Notes under the pieces: generated by a model
Told to the model about the DNA's origin: nothing
The model's input: the letters and a program-made list of their open reading frames with translations, nothing else
Databases searched by the model: none
Part shown: positions 1 to 8,410 of the stretch, piece by piece
Position numbering within the stretch: the first letter of the stretch is position 1
Layout of the letters: each line of letters opens with the position of its first letter
Translations under genes and position numbers: made by a program
Source: Ornatilinea apprima
GTDB taxonomy: Bacteria > Chloroflexota > Anaerolineae > Anaerolineales > Anaerolineaceae
Direction: 5' to 3'
NCBI RefSeq assembly: GCF_001306115.1
Contig: NZ_LGCL01000013.1
Span: 1 to 52,049 of the forward strand
Length of the DNA: 52,049 bases

Positions 1-129
1 TGATCAGTATTGCCCATAATATGCGAAAATTGGCAGCCAGGTAGGCTACCAATTTTTTGTTTTTTCGTTTTTATTCGATTTGCAGCTAATTTTTGGGGCT
101 GTTTCCAAATTCTTTAGAGACAGCCCCAG
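1..129 (-). repeat. 129-bp terminal repeat, left copy (end of a probable mobile element)
   Basis: Positions 1-129 are the exact reverse complement of positions 51921-52049. Read inward from the gene side, the repeat starts with a 33-bp imperfect hairpin (arms GGGGCTGT and ACAGCCCC) and ends with a second hairpin (arms TTGGCAGCC and GGCTACCAA, 5-base loop). The second hairpin is followed on the + strand by a T-rich run, so it could act as a transcription terminator. GGGGCTGTCTC-type ends resemble insertion-sequence termini, but no transposase is in the window. That it is an IS end is an inference. It interrupts the diguanylate cyclase gene next to it. Confidence 0.85.
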
Positions 130-1485
130 TCGTTCGGCCGCGGCGCGGGCCGCGCTCTCGTCCACATCCACCAGCAGCAAGGCGAACTCCTCACCGCCCA
201 GCCGGCCAAAAATGTCCATCACGCGCAGTTCCGCCTGAACGGCGTTTGCAAACGCGGCCAGCGCGCGGTCACCGATGGCGTGTCCGTGCGCGTCATTCAC
301 CAGCTTGAAATGATCCAGATCAATCATCATCACCGCCACATGATAGTCCTTCAGGCGCTGAACGCGGTACATTTCGCGCTGGCACAATTCCAAAAAGTGG
401 CGGCGGTTGTAGATACCGGTCAGATCATCGCGGGTGGCCAGCGCCTGCAGGCGGTTAAGAAACTCCACGCGCTCGCTGATATCCCGCGCGGTGATCACCC
501 AGCCAATCACCAGACCACCGCTTTTCATCACCGGCTGAATGCGCAGGTCAAACGTGCGGCCGGGCTGCGCCTCAAATTGGACGTCTTTGTGCGCCACACC
601 TTGCTCCAGCAGTCCCGCAACCTCCAGCAGATCGCGGCTGCCAATTTCTGTGGGCTGCTTGCCCACAAACTCTTTCGGCAGGTGGAACACATCGCGGGCA
701 GCCGGATTGGCCTCACTGATGCGCGTCTTGTGGTCCAGAATCATCACCAGATCGCTCATCTGCCCGATCATCACGTCGCGCGCCAGGGGCAGCAGATCCA
801 AAAACTGGTAGCGGAACAGCGTCCAGGCCAGAATCACCCCCGATAGACTGAACACCGCTGTGGTGTAGTTGTAGTAGCGCACCGGCGAGTAACCCAATAC
901 ATACAGCATATCTGTGATCGCCGGCAGCAGGATCGACACCAGCAGCAGCTGCGCCTGCGTCTGGTACATACCCTCCATGCGAACCATGGCCTTCACCAGC
1001 AGAAAAAGGGCCGCCAGCAAGATCAGGTAGTTCAACGGCGCGTGCACATAATAAAACCAGAACTGGTAATCTTGCACCAGCACCGGGAAAGGCGCCAGCG
1101 TGCTGCTGATGAATGGGGTTCCATAAAACCAGTGGTGCAGCGGATTGGTCCAGATCACCAGGTTGGTCAGGGCGGGTAACAGAAGCAAAGCGGTTTTAAC
1201 GCCGCGCGCCGCTTTCTGGCCGGTCAGCGCCAGCACCAAAAAGACCCAGGCCGTGGGCAGAAAGGTGATCCCCAAAAACTGGATTTTGGCCCAAAACAGC
1301 TTGCCCTCCAGCGCGGGGGAAGCCGTTTCAAAGCAAAAGAAAACCACCCACACCAGGCCGCAGACCATTAATGCCAGAAAAGCCTTGCCCGTGTCGGTTT
1401 GGCGGTAGCGCCAGCTAAAGCCAATCACTCCCATCGTGATCAGCGCGGCCAGCAGAAAGAGCCATAATCCCGGCGTATAAACCAT
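46..1485 (-). CDS. 7TM-PAS-GGDEF diguanylate cyclase, truncated by the terminal repeat
   Basis: Membrane-bound diguanylate cyclase that would make c-di-GMP from two GTP. Residues 1 to about 220 form the 7TM input module seen in HisKA_7TM-type sensors, followed by a PAS domain (about 235-330) and a GGDEF domain from about 350. The active-site motif GGEEF is at residues 430-434, and the inhibitory site RVMD lies five residues before it, so both signatures are present. About 20 residues after GGEEF the reading frame runs into the terminal repeat, which supplies the last 26 residues, rich in Lys and Asn. Some 50-60 residues of the GGDEF fold are therefore missing and the enzyme is probably inactive. 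Host codons end near position 130. Confidence 0.85.
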   Translation of the reverse strand: MVYTPGLWLFLLAALITMGVIGFSWRYRQTDTGKAFLALMVCGLVWVVFFCFETASPALEGKLFWAKIQFLGITFLPTAWVFLVLALTGQKAARGVKTALLLLPALTNLVIWTNPLHHWFYGTPFISSTLAPFPVLVQDYQFWFYYVHAPLNYLILLAALFLLVKAMVRMEGMYQTQAQLLLVSILLPAITDMLYVLGYSPVRYYNYTTAVFSLSGVILAWTLFRYQFLDLLPLARDVMIGQMSDLVMILDHKTRISEANPAARDVFHLPKEFVGKQPTEIGSRDLLEVAGLLEQGVAHKDVQFEAQPGRTFDLRIQPVMKSGGLVIGWVITARDISERVEFLNRLQALATRDDLTGIYNRRHFLELCQREMYRVQRLKDYHVAVMMIDLDHFKLVNDAHGHAIGDRALAAFANAVQAELRVMDIFGRLGGEEFALLLVDVDESAARAAAERLGLSLKNLETAPKISCKSNKNEKTKNW

Positions 1486-1631
1486 TGACGATCAGTCACC
1501 TTCTCCGAATTTTCTCTATTTTCCCTGATATGGTTATACCCCATTTAGGTATCCAACACTGTAAAAACAATCTAAAACTTTGCCTCTCTGCCCCCGCCAC
1601 AATCGGTGCGCAATAACGAAGCGTTGCCTCT

Positions 1632-1660
1632 TAAAAAAATGCCTGCTCACGCAGGCATGA
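1632..1660 (-). terminator. Rho-independent terminator after the MFS gene
   Basis: Perfect 8-bp inverted repeat ATGCCTGC / GCAGGCAT with a 4-base loop at 1639-1658. On the minus strand it is followed by a run of seven T residues. It lies about 20 bases after the MFS stop codon. Confidence 0.85.
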
Positions 1661-1679
1661 GAAAACCACCCATGATGGA

Positions 1680-2894
1680 TTAATCCAACGCCGCCTGGCG
1701 CTTGCCCATCCACAAAGAGGCAAAGTACAGAACCAGCAGCAGCACGATGAGGGACACCAGAAACACGGGAATCACCTCCAGCGAGATGCGCCGCGCCAGC
1801 GCGCCTGCCAGGGCCGGCAGCAGCGCGCCGCCCAACCCAGACGCGCTGATCTGCATACCGATGGTGTTGGCCGCGTGCCGCGCGCTTACCCGCCGCCCTG
1901 TGCTGGAGACCAGCGCCGGGAAGATGGGCGCGATGGAAAAGCCCACCACAGCGATGCCGATCAGGCTGACCGTGTCCGACGGATTCCACAGCAACAGCAG
2001 CGCCCCCGCCAGTGCCGAAAGCATGCTGCCGCGCAGCAGCAGGTCGGTGCCGGCCTTTTGCGCGTACAGACCGGCCAGCACGCGCCCCACCGTGAACATG
2101 CCCCAGTAACCGCCCGCCAACAGGCCGGCTGTCTCTGGCGCAATACCACGCGACTCGGTCAGCAGGCTGTAAGACCAGTGTCCCAGGGTCAATTCCACAC
2201 CAACATAGACGAAGAACAGCAGCACGCTTACCCACACGCCCACCTGGCGCACGGTCTCGCGCATCGAAGTCTTGTAATCCAGCAGGCGTTTGTCTTCTTC
2301 TTGCTTCGCGCTGCCGTCTTCACGCTTCCACATCCCGGCCGTCACCGCGAAACAGGCCGCCAGCGCGATCTGCGCGCTGCCCACCACCAGGTAACCGGTG
2401 CGCCAGGTCTGAAAGAGGTTAATCCCGGCCGTCATGATAATGGGACCCAGGGTCACACCAATGCCAAAGCTGGCGTGCAGCCATTGCATCAGTCCCTCGC
2501 CGTGCTCAGAGGCAATGTAGGTATTAATCCCGGCGTCAATCGCCCCCGCGCCCAGGCCGCCCACCACACCCAGCGCCACAATCAGCCAGTAGGCCGGCGC
2601 CAACGTGTAGCCGATCAGCCCCGCCCCGGTGAGCATACAGCTCACCGCCAACAGGCGTCCCACCCCCAGGCGCGCCATCACCTTGCCGCTAAAGAAACTG
2701 GAGGTTAAATAGCCGATCATACTGGCAATCAGCATCAGCCCCAGTGCGTCCAGCGGCATGCCGAAATCTTTACGCATCGAAGGCCAGGCCACCCCCAGCA
2801 AGCCGTCCGGCAGCCCTAAAGAAATAAAAGCGATATACGCCAGCAAAATCAAACCCAGTTTCGAGCGGGTTTTGGTTAACGTCGTCGAAGCCAT
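1680..2894 (-). CDS. MFS transporter
   Basis: 404-residue major facilitator superfamily protein with about 12 hydrophobic segments, a normal length for the family. The N-terminal half carries the usual glycine-rich helices, including VGGLGAGAIDAGINTYIA. An Asp-Gly-Leu pair in the first helix (LGLPDGLLGVAWPSM) resembles the FucP/YbjJ-like branch, so a sugar or small organic solute is a reasonable guess, but the substrate cannot be read from the sequence. The start ATG at 2894 has a GAGGAGA ribosome site just upstream. It stands alone: the diguanylate cyclase gene downstream is about 195 bases away and a terminator lies between them. Confidence 0.85.
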   Translation of the reverse strand: MASTTLTKTRSKLGLILLAYIAFISLGLPDGLLGVAWPSMRKDFGMPLDALGLMLIASMIGYLTSSFFSGKVMARLGVGRLLAVSCMLTGAGLIGYTLAPAYWLIVALGVVGGLGAGAIDAGINTYIASEHGEGLMQWLHASFGIGVTLGPIIMTAGINLFQTWRTGYLVVGSAQIALAACFAVTAGMWKREDGSAKQEEDKRLLDYKTSMRETVRQVGVWVSVLLFFVYVGVELTLGHWSYSLLTESRGIAPETAGLLAGGYWGMFTVGRVLAGLYAQKAGTDLLLRGSMLSALAGALLLLWNPSDTVSLIGIAVVGFSIAPIFPALVSSTGRRVSARHAANTIGMQISASGLGGALLPALAGALARRISLEVIPVFLVSLIVLLLVLYFASLWMGKRQAALD

Positions 2895-3550
2895 GCGCGT
2901 CTCCTCTAATAAACTTAAAGATTGATTTTACCGCAAAAACCAATCCCCGCACGCAGGGGCAGCGGGGTAGGGTGGTGTGGAGGGCGACCAAAACACATTA
3001 GTTCATTAAATTATCTCGAGGTCGCCCGCAACCCACCATCTTTCTTGGCACCCATAAGGAAACGGTGGGTTTCGGGCGGACAACGGGCTGTAAGCAAAAT
3101 CTCCTCGTCAATGTCCTGAACCTAACATCTTATCTCGCCAGCAGCCACACCGCCTTCGATTCCTAATGATCAGCAGAGTAGGGTGGTGTGGAGGGCGACC
3201 AAAACAAATCAGTTCATTAAATTATCTTGAGGTCGCCCGTAACCCACCATCTTTCTTGGTACCCATAAGGAAACGGTGGGTTGAGGGCGGAGACGGCAAT
3301 CTTTCGACTCAAAGAAAATTATCCGCCCTCAACACCACCCTACGCCAGAACCCCATTCTTCTGTAGGGGCGGATGGCCATCCGCCCGAAAATCACGCGAG
3401 CTGTGATGCGCCGCTATCCAATGCTGGTGGGTTTCGGGCGGGTTCAAGATTAGTTTTGACTCAAAGCAGATTATCCGCCCTCAACACCACCCTACCGCAG
3501 AGCGGGTGCAAGCCGCGCCTCATACACCGCTCTGGCATCCCCCTCCAATT
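2895..3550. repeat. Intergenic cluster of palindromic repeat elements
   Basis: No credible gene lies here. Two copies of a roughly 114-bp unit (2967-3080 and 3178-3291) begin GTAGGGTGGTGTGGAGGGCG and share about 90% of bases; their starts are 211 bp apart. Inverted copies of the unit's end (CCGCCCTCAACACCACCCTA) occur at 3323-3343 and 3475-3495, so 3178-3343 is flanked by inverted repeats like a MITE. A perfect 20-bp palindrome is at 3367-3386 and a further GGTGGGTTTCGGGCGG copy at 3426-3441. Related sequences recur near 26050 and 46530. Short open frames here are repeat-derived and share near-identical peptides. Confidence 0.8.
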
Positions 3551-3560
3551 CCTATATAAT
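3532..3560 (+). promoter_or_regulatory. Promoter of msrA
   Basis: A perfect -10 box TATAAT at 3555-3560 is preceded, with a 17-base spacer, by CTGGCA (4 of 6 matches to the -35 consensus). Transcription would start near 3567, about 50 bases before the msrA ATG. Confidence 0.6.
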
Positions 3561-3615
3561 ATAGATATAAACTATCCAAATTTACCGCGCGCCGCGCGGC
3601 TGCAGGAGAAACACC

Positions 3616-4164
3616 ATGAACGTCCAACCAACCCTCGAAACCACCACCCTGGCCGGAGGCTGCTTCTGGTGCCTTGAAGCCGTCTACGATCAGCTCAAAG
3701 GCGTCAAAGATGTGGTCTCTGGTTACGCGGGCGGCAGCGTCCGCAACCCCAGTTACCGCGAGGTGTGCACCGGCCGCACCGGGCACGCCGAAGTGATTCA
3801 AATTCAATTCGACCCGCAAGAGATCAGCTTCCGCCAGATTCTGGAGGTCTTTTTCACCATCCACGACCCCACCACCCTCAACCGCCAGGGCGCGGACGTG
3901 GGCACGCAGTACCGCTCGGCCATCTTTTACCATAGTCCCGCCCAAAAAGAGACTGCCGAAGCCCTCATCCGCGAGCTGGAAGCCGCCCAACTGTGGCCCG
4001 ATCCGATCATCACCGAGGTAACCGCCTTCGACCAGTTTTACCCCGCCGAAGACTATCACCAGGAGTACTTCGCCCGCAACCCCGGGCAGGGTTACTGCCG
4101 CGTGGTGATCGCCCCCAAAGTGGCCAAATTCCGCAAGCTGTACCTGGAACGGCTCAAAGCCTGA
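3616..4164 (+). CDS. msrA: Peptide methionine sulfoxide reductase MsrA
   Basis: Cytoplasmic repair enzyme that reduces methionine-S-sulfoxide in proteins back to methionine. The family signature GGCFWC is at residues 14-19, with catalytic Cys16. The usual internal motifs (GYAGG, GHAEVIQIQFDP, DVGTQYRSAIFYH) follow in order, and a C-terminal GYCR cysteine may be the resolving one. At 182 residues it is a full-length stand-alone MsrA without a fused MsrB. The ATG at 3616 has AGGAGA 6 bases upstream. The DUF1801 gene follows after 21 bases, so they are probably co-transcribed. Confidence 0.97.
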   Translation: MNVQPTLETTTLAGGCFWCLEAVYDQLKGVKDVVSGYAGGSVRNPSYREVCTGRTGHAEVIQIQFDPQEISFRQILEVFFTIHDPTTLNRQGADVGTQYRSAIFYHSPAQKETAEALIRELEAAQLWPDPIITEVTAFDQFYPAEDYHQEYFARNPGQGYCRVVIAPKVAKFRKLYLERLKA

Positions 4165-4185
4165 CCTTTACCCAAGGAGGCGGCC

Positions 4186-4602
4186 TTGTACGAACTGAAA
4201 ACCAAAATCAACGACCAACCGGTGGAAGCGTTTCTCAACAAGGTTGAAGACCCCCAAAAGCAGCAAGACAGCTTCGCCATACTGGATATGATGGCCGAGA
4301 TCACCGGGCAGCCCCCGCGCATGTGGGGCGACAGCCTGGTGGGGTTTGGCAAGTACCAGTACAAATACGCCAGCGGGCACCAGGGTGAATGGTTTTTGGT
4401 GGGCTTCTCACCGCGCAAGCAGAACCTGACCCTTTATTTCATGTCTGGCTTCGACGAGTACGACGGCCTGGTGGCGAAACTGGGCAAATACAAAACCGGC
4501 AAGTCTTGCTTGTATATCAAGAAACTGGAAGATGTGAATCAGGGCGTGCTGCGGGAACTCATCGAATTGTCGATCAAACTCATGCGCGCCAGCAGCGCCT
4601 AG
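4186..4602 (+). CDS. DUF1801 domain protein
   Basis: 138-residue cytoplasmic protein matching the DUF1801 (YdhG-like) family. It has the family features of an N-terminal helix (VEAFLNKV), a central MWGDSLVGFGKYQYKY segment, and the C-terminal KTGKSCLYIKKLEDV stretch. The biochemical role of the family is not established. The start is a TTG at 4186, chosen because a perfect AAGGAGG lies 5 bases upstream and no in-frame ATG is close. It directly follows msrA. Confidence 0.85.
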   Translation: MYELKTKINDQPVEAFLNKVEDPQKQQDSFAILDMMAEITGQPPRMWGDSLVGFGKYQYKYASGHQGEWFLVGFSPRKQNLTLYFMSGFDEYDGLVAKLGKYKTGKSCLYIKKLEDVNQGVLRELIELSIKLMRASSA

Positions 4603-4619
4603 CCGCGCCAAAAATCCAG

Positions 4620-4625
4620 TACAAT
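4620..4625 (+). promoter_or_regulatory. -10 element just before the HAD gene
   Basis: TACAAT ends 13 bases before the GTG start at 4639 and no Shine-Dalgarno sequence is visible, so the transcript would have a leader of only about six bases. Confidence 0.4.
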
Positions 4626-4638
4626 ACACACCAGACCG

Positions 4639-5268
4639 GTGAACTATCCACTCTGCATCTTCGACTTCGACGGCACCCTGGCCGATTCCTTCCCCTGGCT
4701 CAACGGCGTGATCAACCAGGTGATGCAGGCGCACCACCTCAAGCCGCTCAGCCCCGAAGAAATCGACCTGCTGCGCGCTGGCGACGGCCAGCGCGTGATT
4801 CAGGCACGCTCGCTGCCTTTCTGGAGAATTCCCATCATCGCCCGCGACATGCGCCGCCGCATGCGCGCCGACGCGCGCCAGATTCATCCCTTCCCCGGCG
4901 TGGCTTCCACCCTGCAAAGCCTGGCTGATCGCGGCGCGCGGCTGGCCATCGTCAGCTCCAACGCCCGCGAAAACGTGGAAAGCGTGCTGGGCGCGCAGAC
5001 CTGCGCCCTCATCCAGCGTTTTGAATGCAGCGTGCCCATTCACGGTAAAGCGCGTGTGCTGCGGCGCGTCTCCCGGCGCATGAACCTGCCGCCGTCCCAG
5101 GCCATCTACATTGGCGACGAGCTGCGCGACCTGCAGGCCGCCCGCCAGGCGGGCATGCCCTTTGGCGCGGTCAGTTGGGGCTACAATACTCTGGCCGCCC
5201 TGCAGGCCGGCCAACCAGAAGAGGTCTTCACCCGCTTCGAAGACATCCTCACCCTGTTCGCATCCTGA
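4639..5268 (+). CDS. HAD-family hydrolase (phosphoglycolate phosphatase-like)
   Basis: 209-residue haloacid dehalogenase superfamily phosphatase. Motif I is DFDGT with the nucleophile Asp9 and acid/base Asp11, motif II is IVSSN, the conserved Lys lies in the HGKARVL segment, and motif IV is YIGDELRD. A helical cap sits between motifs I and II, as in phosphoglycolate phosphatases and similar Mg-dependent phosphatases; the true substrate is unknown. The GTG start at 4639 is the first codon that leaves the DFDGT strand intact. A second HAD protein of this type is at 47079. Confidence 0.88.
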   Translation: MNYPLCIFDFDGTLADSFPWLNGVINQVMQAHHLKPLSPEEIDLLRAGDGQRVIQARSLPFWRIPIIARDMRRRMRADARQIHPFPGVASTLQSLADRGARLAIVSSNARENVESVLGAQTCALIQRFECSVPIHGKARVLRRVSRRMNLPPSQAIYIGDELRDLQAARQAGMPFGAVSWGYNTLAALQAGQPEEVFTRFEDILTLFAS

Positions 5269-5382
5269 CGCCCGCCCGCGGACTCAGGCTGCCCCAGTTT
5301 GCGAACTTCTTTCCTTTTCCACTATCCACGCCCCGCGGAATCGGCTACAATCCCATGCAGATTTGATTCCCCGGAGCTTCCC

Positions 5383-6357
5383 ATGAACCAGCCCTCCACC
5401 AACCTCGCGCGTGGATACCCCATCGCCCTGCTCAGCACGGTCTTTCTATCCACCACCGCCATCTTTATTCGTTACCTCATCACCACCTACCAGCCGCCCG
5501 CTCTGCTGCTGGCCTTCTGGCGCGCGGCGCTGGCCGCCGTCGTGCTGATCACCGTCCTCGCCCTGGTGAAACCCGCCCTGCTGCGCGTTACCCGCGCCCA
5601 GCTCGGCTATCTGGTGCTGTACGGCCTGCTGCTGTGCGCCTTCAATTCCCTGTGGACCCTCTCGGTGGCCATCAACGGCGCGGCCGTTTCCAATGTGCTG
5701 GTCTACTGCTCCACCGCCTTCACCGCCCTGCTGGGTTGGTGGCTGCTCAAAGAGCGCCTCACCCCGCTGCGCCTGCTGGTGGTGGTGATCTGCTTCTCCG
5801 GCTGCGTGTTTGTCTCCCAGGCCTACACCCCCCAGGTGTGGAGCGCCAACCTCTCCGGCATTCTGGCCGGGCTGCTTTCCGGGTTGGGATACGCCGCCTA
5901 CAGCCTGATGGGCCGCTCGGCCTCACAGCGCGGGCTGAACCCCTGGAGCACGCTAGCCTACACCTTTTTCTTCGCCGCCTTCTTCCTCGGCCTGCTTAAC
6001 CTGCTGCCCTTCCCCATCCCCGCCACGCTGGACGACCCCGCCCGCTTCCTCTGGTTTGGCAGCGCCTGGCAGGGCTGGGGTCTGCTGTTCTTGCTGGCCG
6101 CCGTTCCCACCCTGATGGGCTACGGCCTCTACATGGTCAGCCTTTCCTTCCTGCCCTCCAGCACCGCCAACCTGATCGCCACCGTCGAACCCGTGCTGAC
6201 CATCTTCATCGCCTTCTTCTTCCTCGGCGAGCGCCTCAGCCTCGACCAGATTTTCGGCAGCGCGTTGATCATTGGCGGCGTGGTGCTGCTGCGCGTGTTT
6301 GAGGGCCGCCGCGCGCCCAGCCCGGCCGCCGTGGAACCCGCCAGTTTGTCCTCATAA
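5383..6357 (+). CDS. EamA/DMT-family transporter
   Basis: 324-residue drug/metabolite transporter-family membrane protein with about ten transmembrane segments arranged as two EamA repeats. The family marks are visible at the end of each repeat: ALLGWWLLKERLT in the first and FIAFFFLGERLSLDQIFG in the second. Such proteins export amino acids, nucleosides or other metabolites; the substrate here is unknown. The ATG at 5383 was chosen over upstream in-frame starts because those residues are not hydrophobic and overlap the short gap after the HAD gene. GGAG lies 9 bases upstream. Confidence 0.9.
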   Translation: MNQPSTNLARGYPIALLSTVFLSTTAIFIRYLITTYQPPALLLAFWRAALAAVVLITVLALVKPALLRVTRAQLGYLVLYGLLLCAFNSLWTLSVAINGAAVSNVLVYCSTAFTALLGWWLLKERLTPLRLLVVVICFSGCVFVSQAYTPQVWSANLSGILAGLLSGLGYAAYSLMGRSASQRGLNPWSTLAYTFFFAAFFLGLLNLLPFPIPATLDDPARFLWFGSAWQGWGLLFLLAAVPTLMGYGLYMVSLSFLPSSTANLIATVEPVLTIFIAFFFLGERLSLDQIFGSALIIGGVVLLRVFEGRRAPSPAAVEPASLSS

Positions 6358-6375
6358 ATCGCTCTGGAGAGACCC

Positions 6376-7026
6376 ATGCCCGCCCCCCGTGTTCCCTTCG
6401 ATCAGCTCTACGCGCGCTTCAACGCCCCCATCGCGGATTTCGACTGCGGGCAGTTATGCGCGCCAAACAACCCCAGCGGCAAACCCTTCTGCTGCGACAT
6501 CTGCCAGGCCGTGCCGGCTGCCTACCGGCAGGAATGGGAATACTTGCAAGGCAATACCAATTTATGGCACCGCTGGCGGCCGGAGGAATGCGGCCAGCCA
6601 GCCTTTGATCCTGATGCCGAGATTGATGGCCTGCCTGAGAACATGCTCCTGCTGGCCTGCCAGGGACCCCGGCACTGCCAGCGCGACTTCCGAGCGCTGA
6701 GTTGCCGCCAGTTTCCCTTCTTCCCCTTCGTCAGCGAAGACTACCGCTTCATCGGGCTGGCCTGCTATTGGGAATATGAAAAAGTCTGCTGGGTCATCCA
6801 GCATTTGGAGGCGGTCAGCGACACATACCGCCAGCAGTTTGTGGCCGCCTTTGACGAGCTGTTCGACCGCTGGCCGGACGAGTTGAACAGCTACGCGGAC
6901 CTTTCGCTGGAGCTGTGCGAGGTCTTCCAGACGCGCCGCCGCCGCGTGCCCATTCTGCACCGCAACGGCGGCTTCTACCTGCTCAGTCCCGCCTCGCAGC
7001 GATTAAGGCGCGCCGCTCTGCCCTGA
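6376..7026 (+). CDS. Cysteine-rich YkgJ-like cluster protein
   Basis: 216-residue soluble protein with at least 12 cysteines. The first cluster is C24, C28, C39, C40 and C43. Further pairs occur in ACQGPRHCQ, SCRQFPFFPF and CYWEYEKVC. The CRQFPF segment with upstream CC resembles the YkgJ/UPF0153 cysteine-cluster family, thought to bind zinc or an iron-sulfur centre, but the overall match is distant. It starts 18 bases after the EamA gene with GGAGAGA upstream and is likely in the same transcript. Function is unknown. A second Cys-cluster protein, of the YcgN type, is at 46055. Confidence 0.65.
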   Translation: MPAPRVPFDQLYARFNAPIADFDCGQLCAPNNPSGKPFCCDICQAVPAAYRQEWEYLQGNTNLWHRWRPEECGQPAFDPDAEIDGLPENMLLLACQGPRHCQRDFRALSCRQFPFFPFVSEDYRFIGLACYWEYEKVCWVIQHLEAVSDTYRQQFVAAFDELFDRWPDELNSYADLSLELCEVFQTRRRRVPILHRNGGFYLLSPASQRLRRAALP

Positions 7027-7143
7027 CGCCCCCATTTCCAGCCCAATTTTCCCCAACTGGCCTGGCCACCTGGCCTGTGGTAAAGCCGTTTGCCTGTGTT
7101 ATGATACCCATATCGCATTGTTTTTTTCTCAGGACGGTTTCCC

Positions 7144-8388
7144 TTGATCGGCACATTACAGCGCACCTTTCGTGAATATCCCAAAAAGTTTTGGATCGTC
7201 GTCGGCGTTTCCTTTATTGACCATATCGGCGGCACCCTGCTCTTTCCTTTCTTCTCGCTCTACATCACCCAGAAGTTCGGTGTGGGCATGACCCAGGCCG
7301 GCATGGTGCTGGGGCTTTTTTCCATCTTCGGGCTGTTGGGCGGCTTCATCGGCGGCGCGCTGACCGATAAATTTGGCCGCCGTAAGCTGATCCTCTTCGG
7401 TCTCATCTTCAGCGCGCTCAGCACCCTCTCGCTGGGCCTGGTGAACGAGTTTTCGATGCTCATCCCCCTGGCGGTGGTGATTGGGCTGCTCTCCGATATG
7501 GCCGGCCCGGCCCACTCCGCCATGATCGCTGACATCCTGCCCGAGAACCAGCGCCAGGAAGGCTTCGGCATTCTGCGCGTGGTCTCCAATATGTCCTGGA
7601 TCATCGGTCCCACCATTGGCGGCATCGTCGCCAACCAATCGTTCTTTGCCCTCTTTGTCATCGACGCGGCCGTTAGCTGCCTGGTGGCGCTGCTCTTCTT
7701 CCTCTTCATGCCAGAAACCAAACCGCAGAGCAGCGAAGAGAGCCAGCGCGAAAGCATGCTGGACACCTTCAAAGGCTACGCGGTTGCCCTGCGCGACTTC
7801 GCCTTCATGGCCTTCCTCTTCGCCGGCATCCTCATGGGACTGGTCTATCAGCAGCTCTACAATTCGCTCTCGGTTTACCTGCGCGACCAGCATGGCATCG
7901 ACCCGCAGGGCTACGGCTTTCTGCTCACTGCCAGCGCCGTTGTGGTGATTCTATTCCAGTTCTCCATCTCGCGCTGGATGAAGTACCGCCCGCCGTTTGC
8001 GATGATGGCCGCCGGCACGCTCTTTTACATGGTCGGTTTTGGCATGTTTGGCGTGGTTTCGCATTATGTGCTGTTCGTGCTGGCTGTGATGATCATCACC
8101 CTGGGCGAGATGCTGGTGGTGCCCACCTCACAGGCGCTGGCCGCCAACTTTGCCCCCGAAGAGATGCGCGGGCGCTACATGGCCGTCTTTGGGCTGATGT
8201 GGATGCTGCCCGCCACCATCGGCCCCGGCATGGCCGGCGTCATTCTCGACAATTACAACCCCAACCTGCTCTGGTACATCGGTGCCGTGTTGTGCGCCGC
8301 GGCTGCCCTGGCATTTTATGCGCTGCACGTGCGCCTGGGCGCGCAGGCGCGCTTCGCCCCCGCCGAACAGGAATCAGCCGCCGGATAA
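7144..8388 (+). CDS. MFS transporter (multidrug-efflux type)
   Basis: 414-residue major facilitator protein with about 12 membrane segments. The loop 2-3 signature is clear (GGALTDKFGRRKLI), and helix 5 carries GPTIGGIVAN, a form of the drug/proton antiporter motif. The substrate is unknown. The start is TTG at 7144; no ATG lies near the beginning of the first helix, and AGGACGG is upstream. A TATGAT box near 7099 could be its -10. The methyltransferase gene follows after 22 bases and is probably co-transcribed. Confidence 0.87.
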   Translation: MIGTLQRTFREYPKKFWIVVGVSFIDHIGGTLLFPFFSLYITQKFGVGMTQAGMVLGLFSIFGLLGGFIGGALTDKFGRRKLILFGLIFSALSTLSLGLVNEFSMLIPLAVVIGLLSDMAGPAHSAMIADILPENQRQEGFGILRVVSNMSWIIGPTIGGIVANQSFFALFVIDAAVSCLVALLFFLFMPETKPQSSEESQRESMLDTFKGYAVALRDFAFMAFLFAGILMGLVYQQLYNSLSVYLRDQHGIDPQGYGFLLTASAVVVILFQFSISRWMKYRPPFAMMAAGTLFYMVGFGMFGVVSHYVLFVLAVMIITLGEMLVVPTSQALAANFAPEEMRGRYMAVFGLMWMLPATIGPGMAGVILDNYNPNLLWYIGAVLCAAAALAFYALHVRLGAQARFAPAEQESAAG

Positions 8389-8410
8389 GCGTTCATCCCT
8401 GGAGATTTAC

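Noticed and set aside
280..846. Plus-strand frame antisense to the truncated cyclase, and many similar long antisense frames in other genes
   Set aside because: High GC third positions create long open antisense frames; their composition (His/Gln/Arg-rich) and lack of ribosome sites mark them as shadows.
2967..3343. Evenly spaced repeats that could suggest a CRISPR array
   Set aside because: Only two copies of over 110 bp with internal palindromes and no uniform spacers or cas genes; they fit intergenic mobile repeats.
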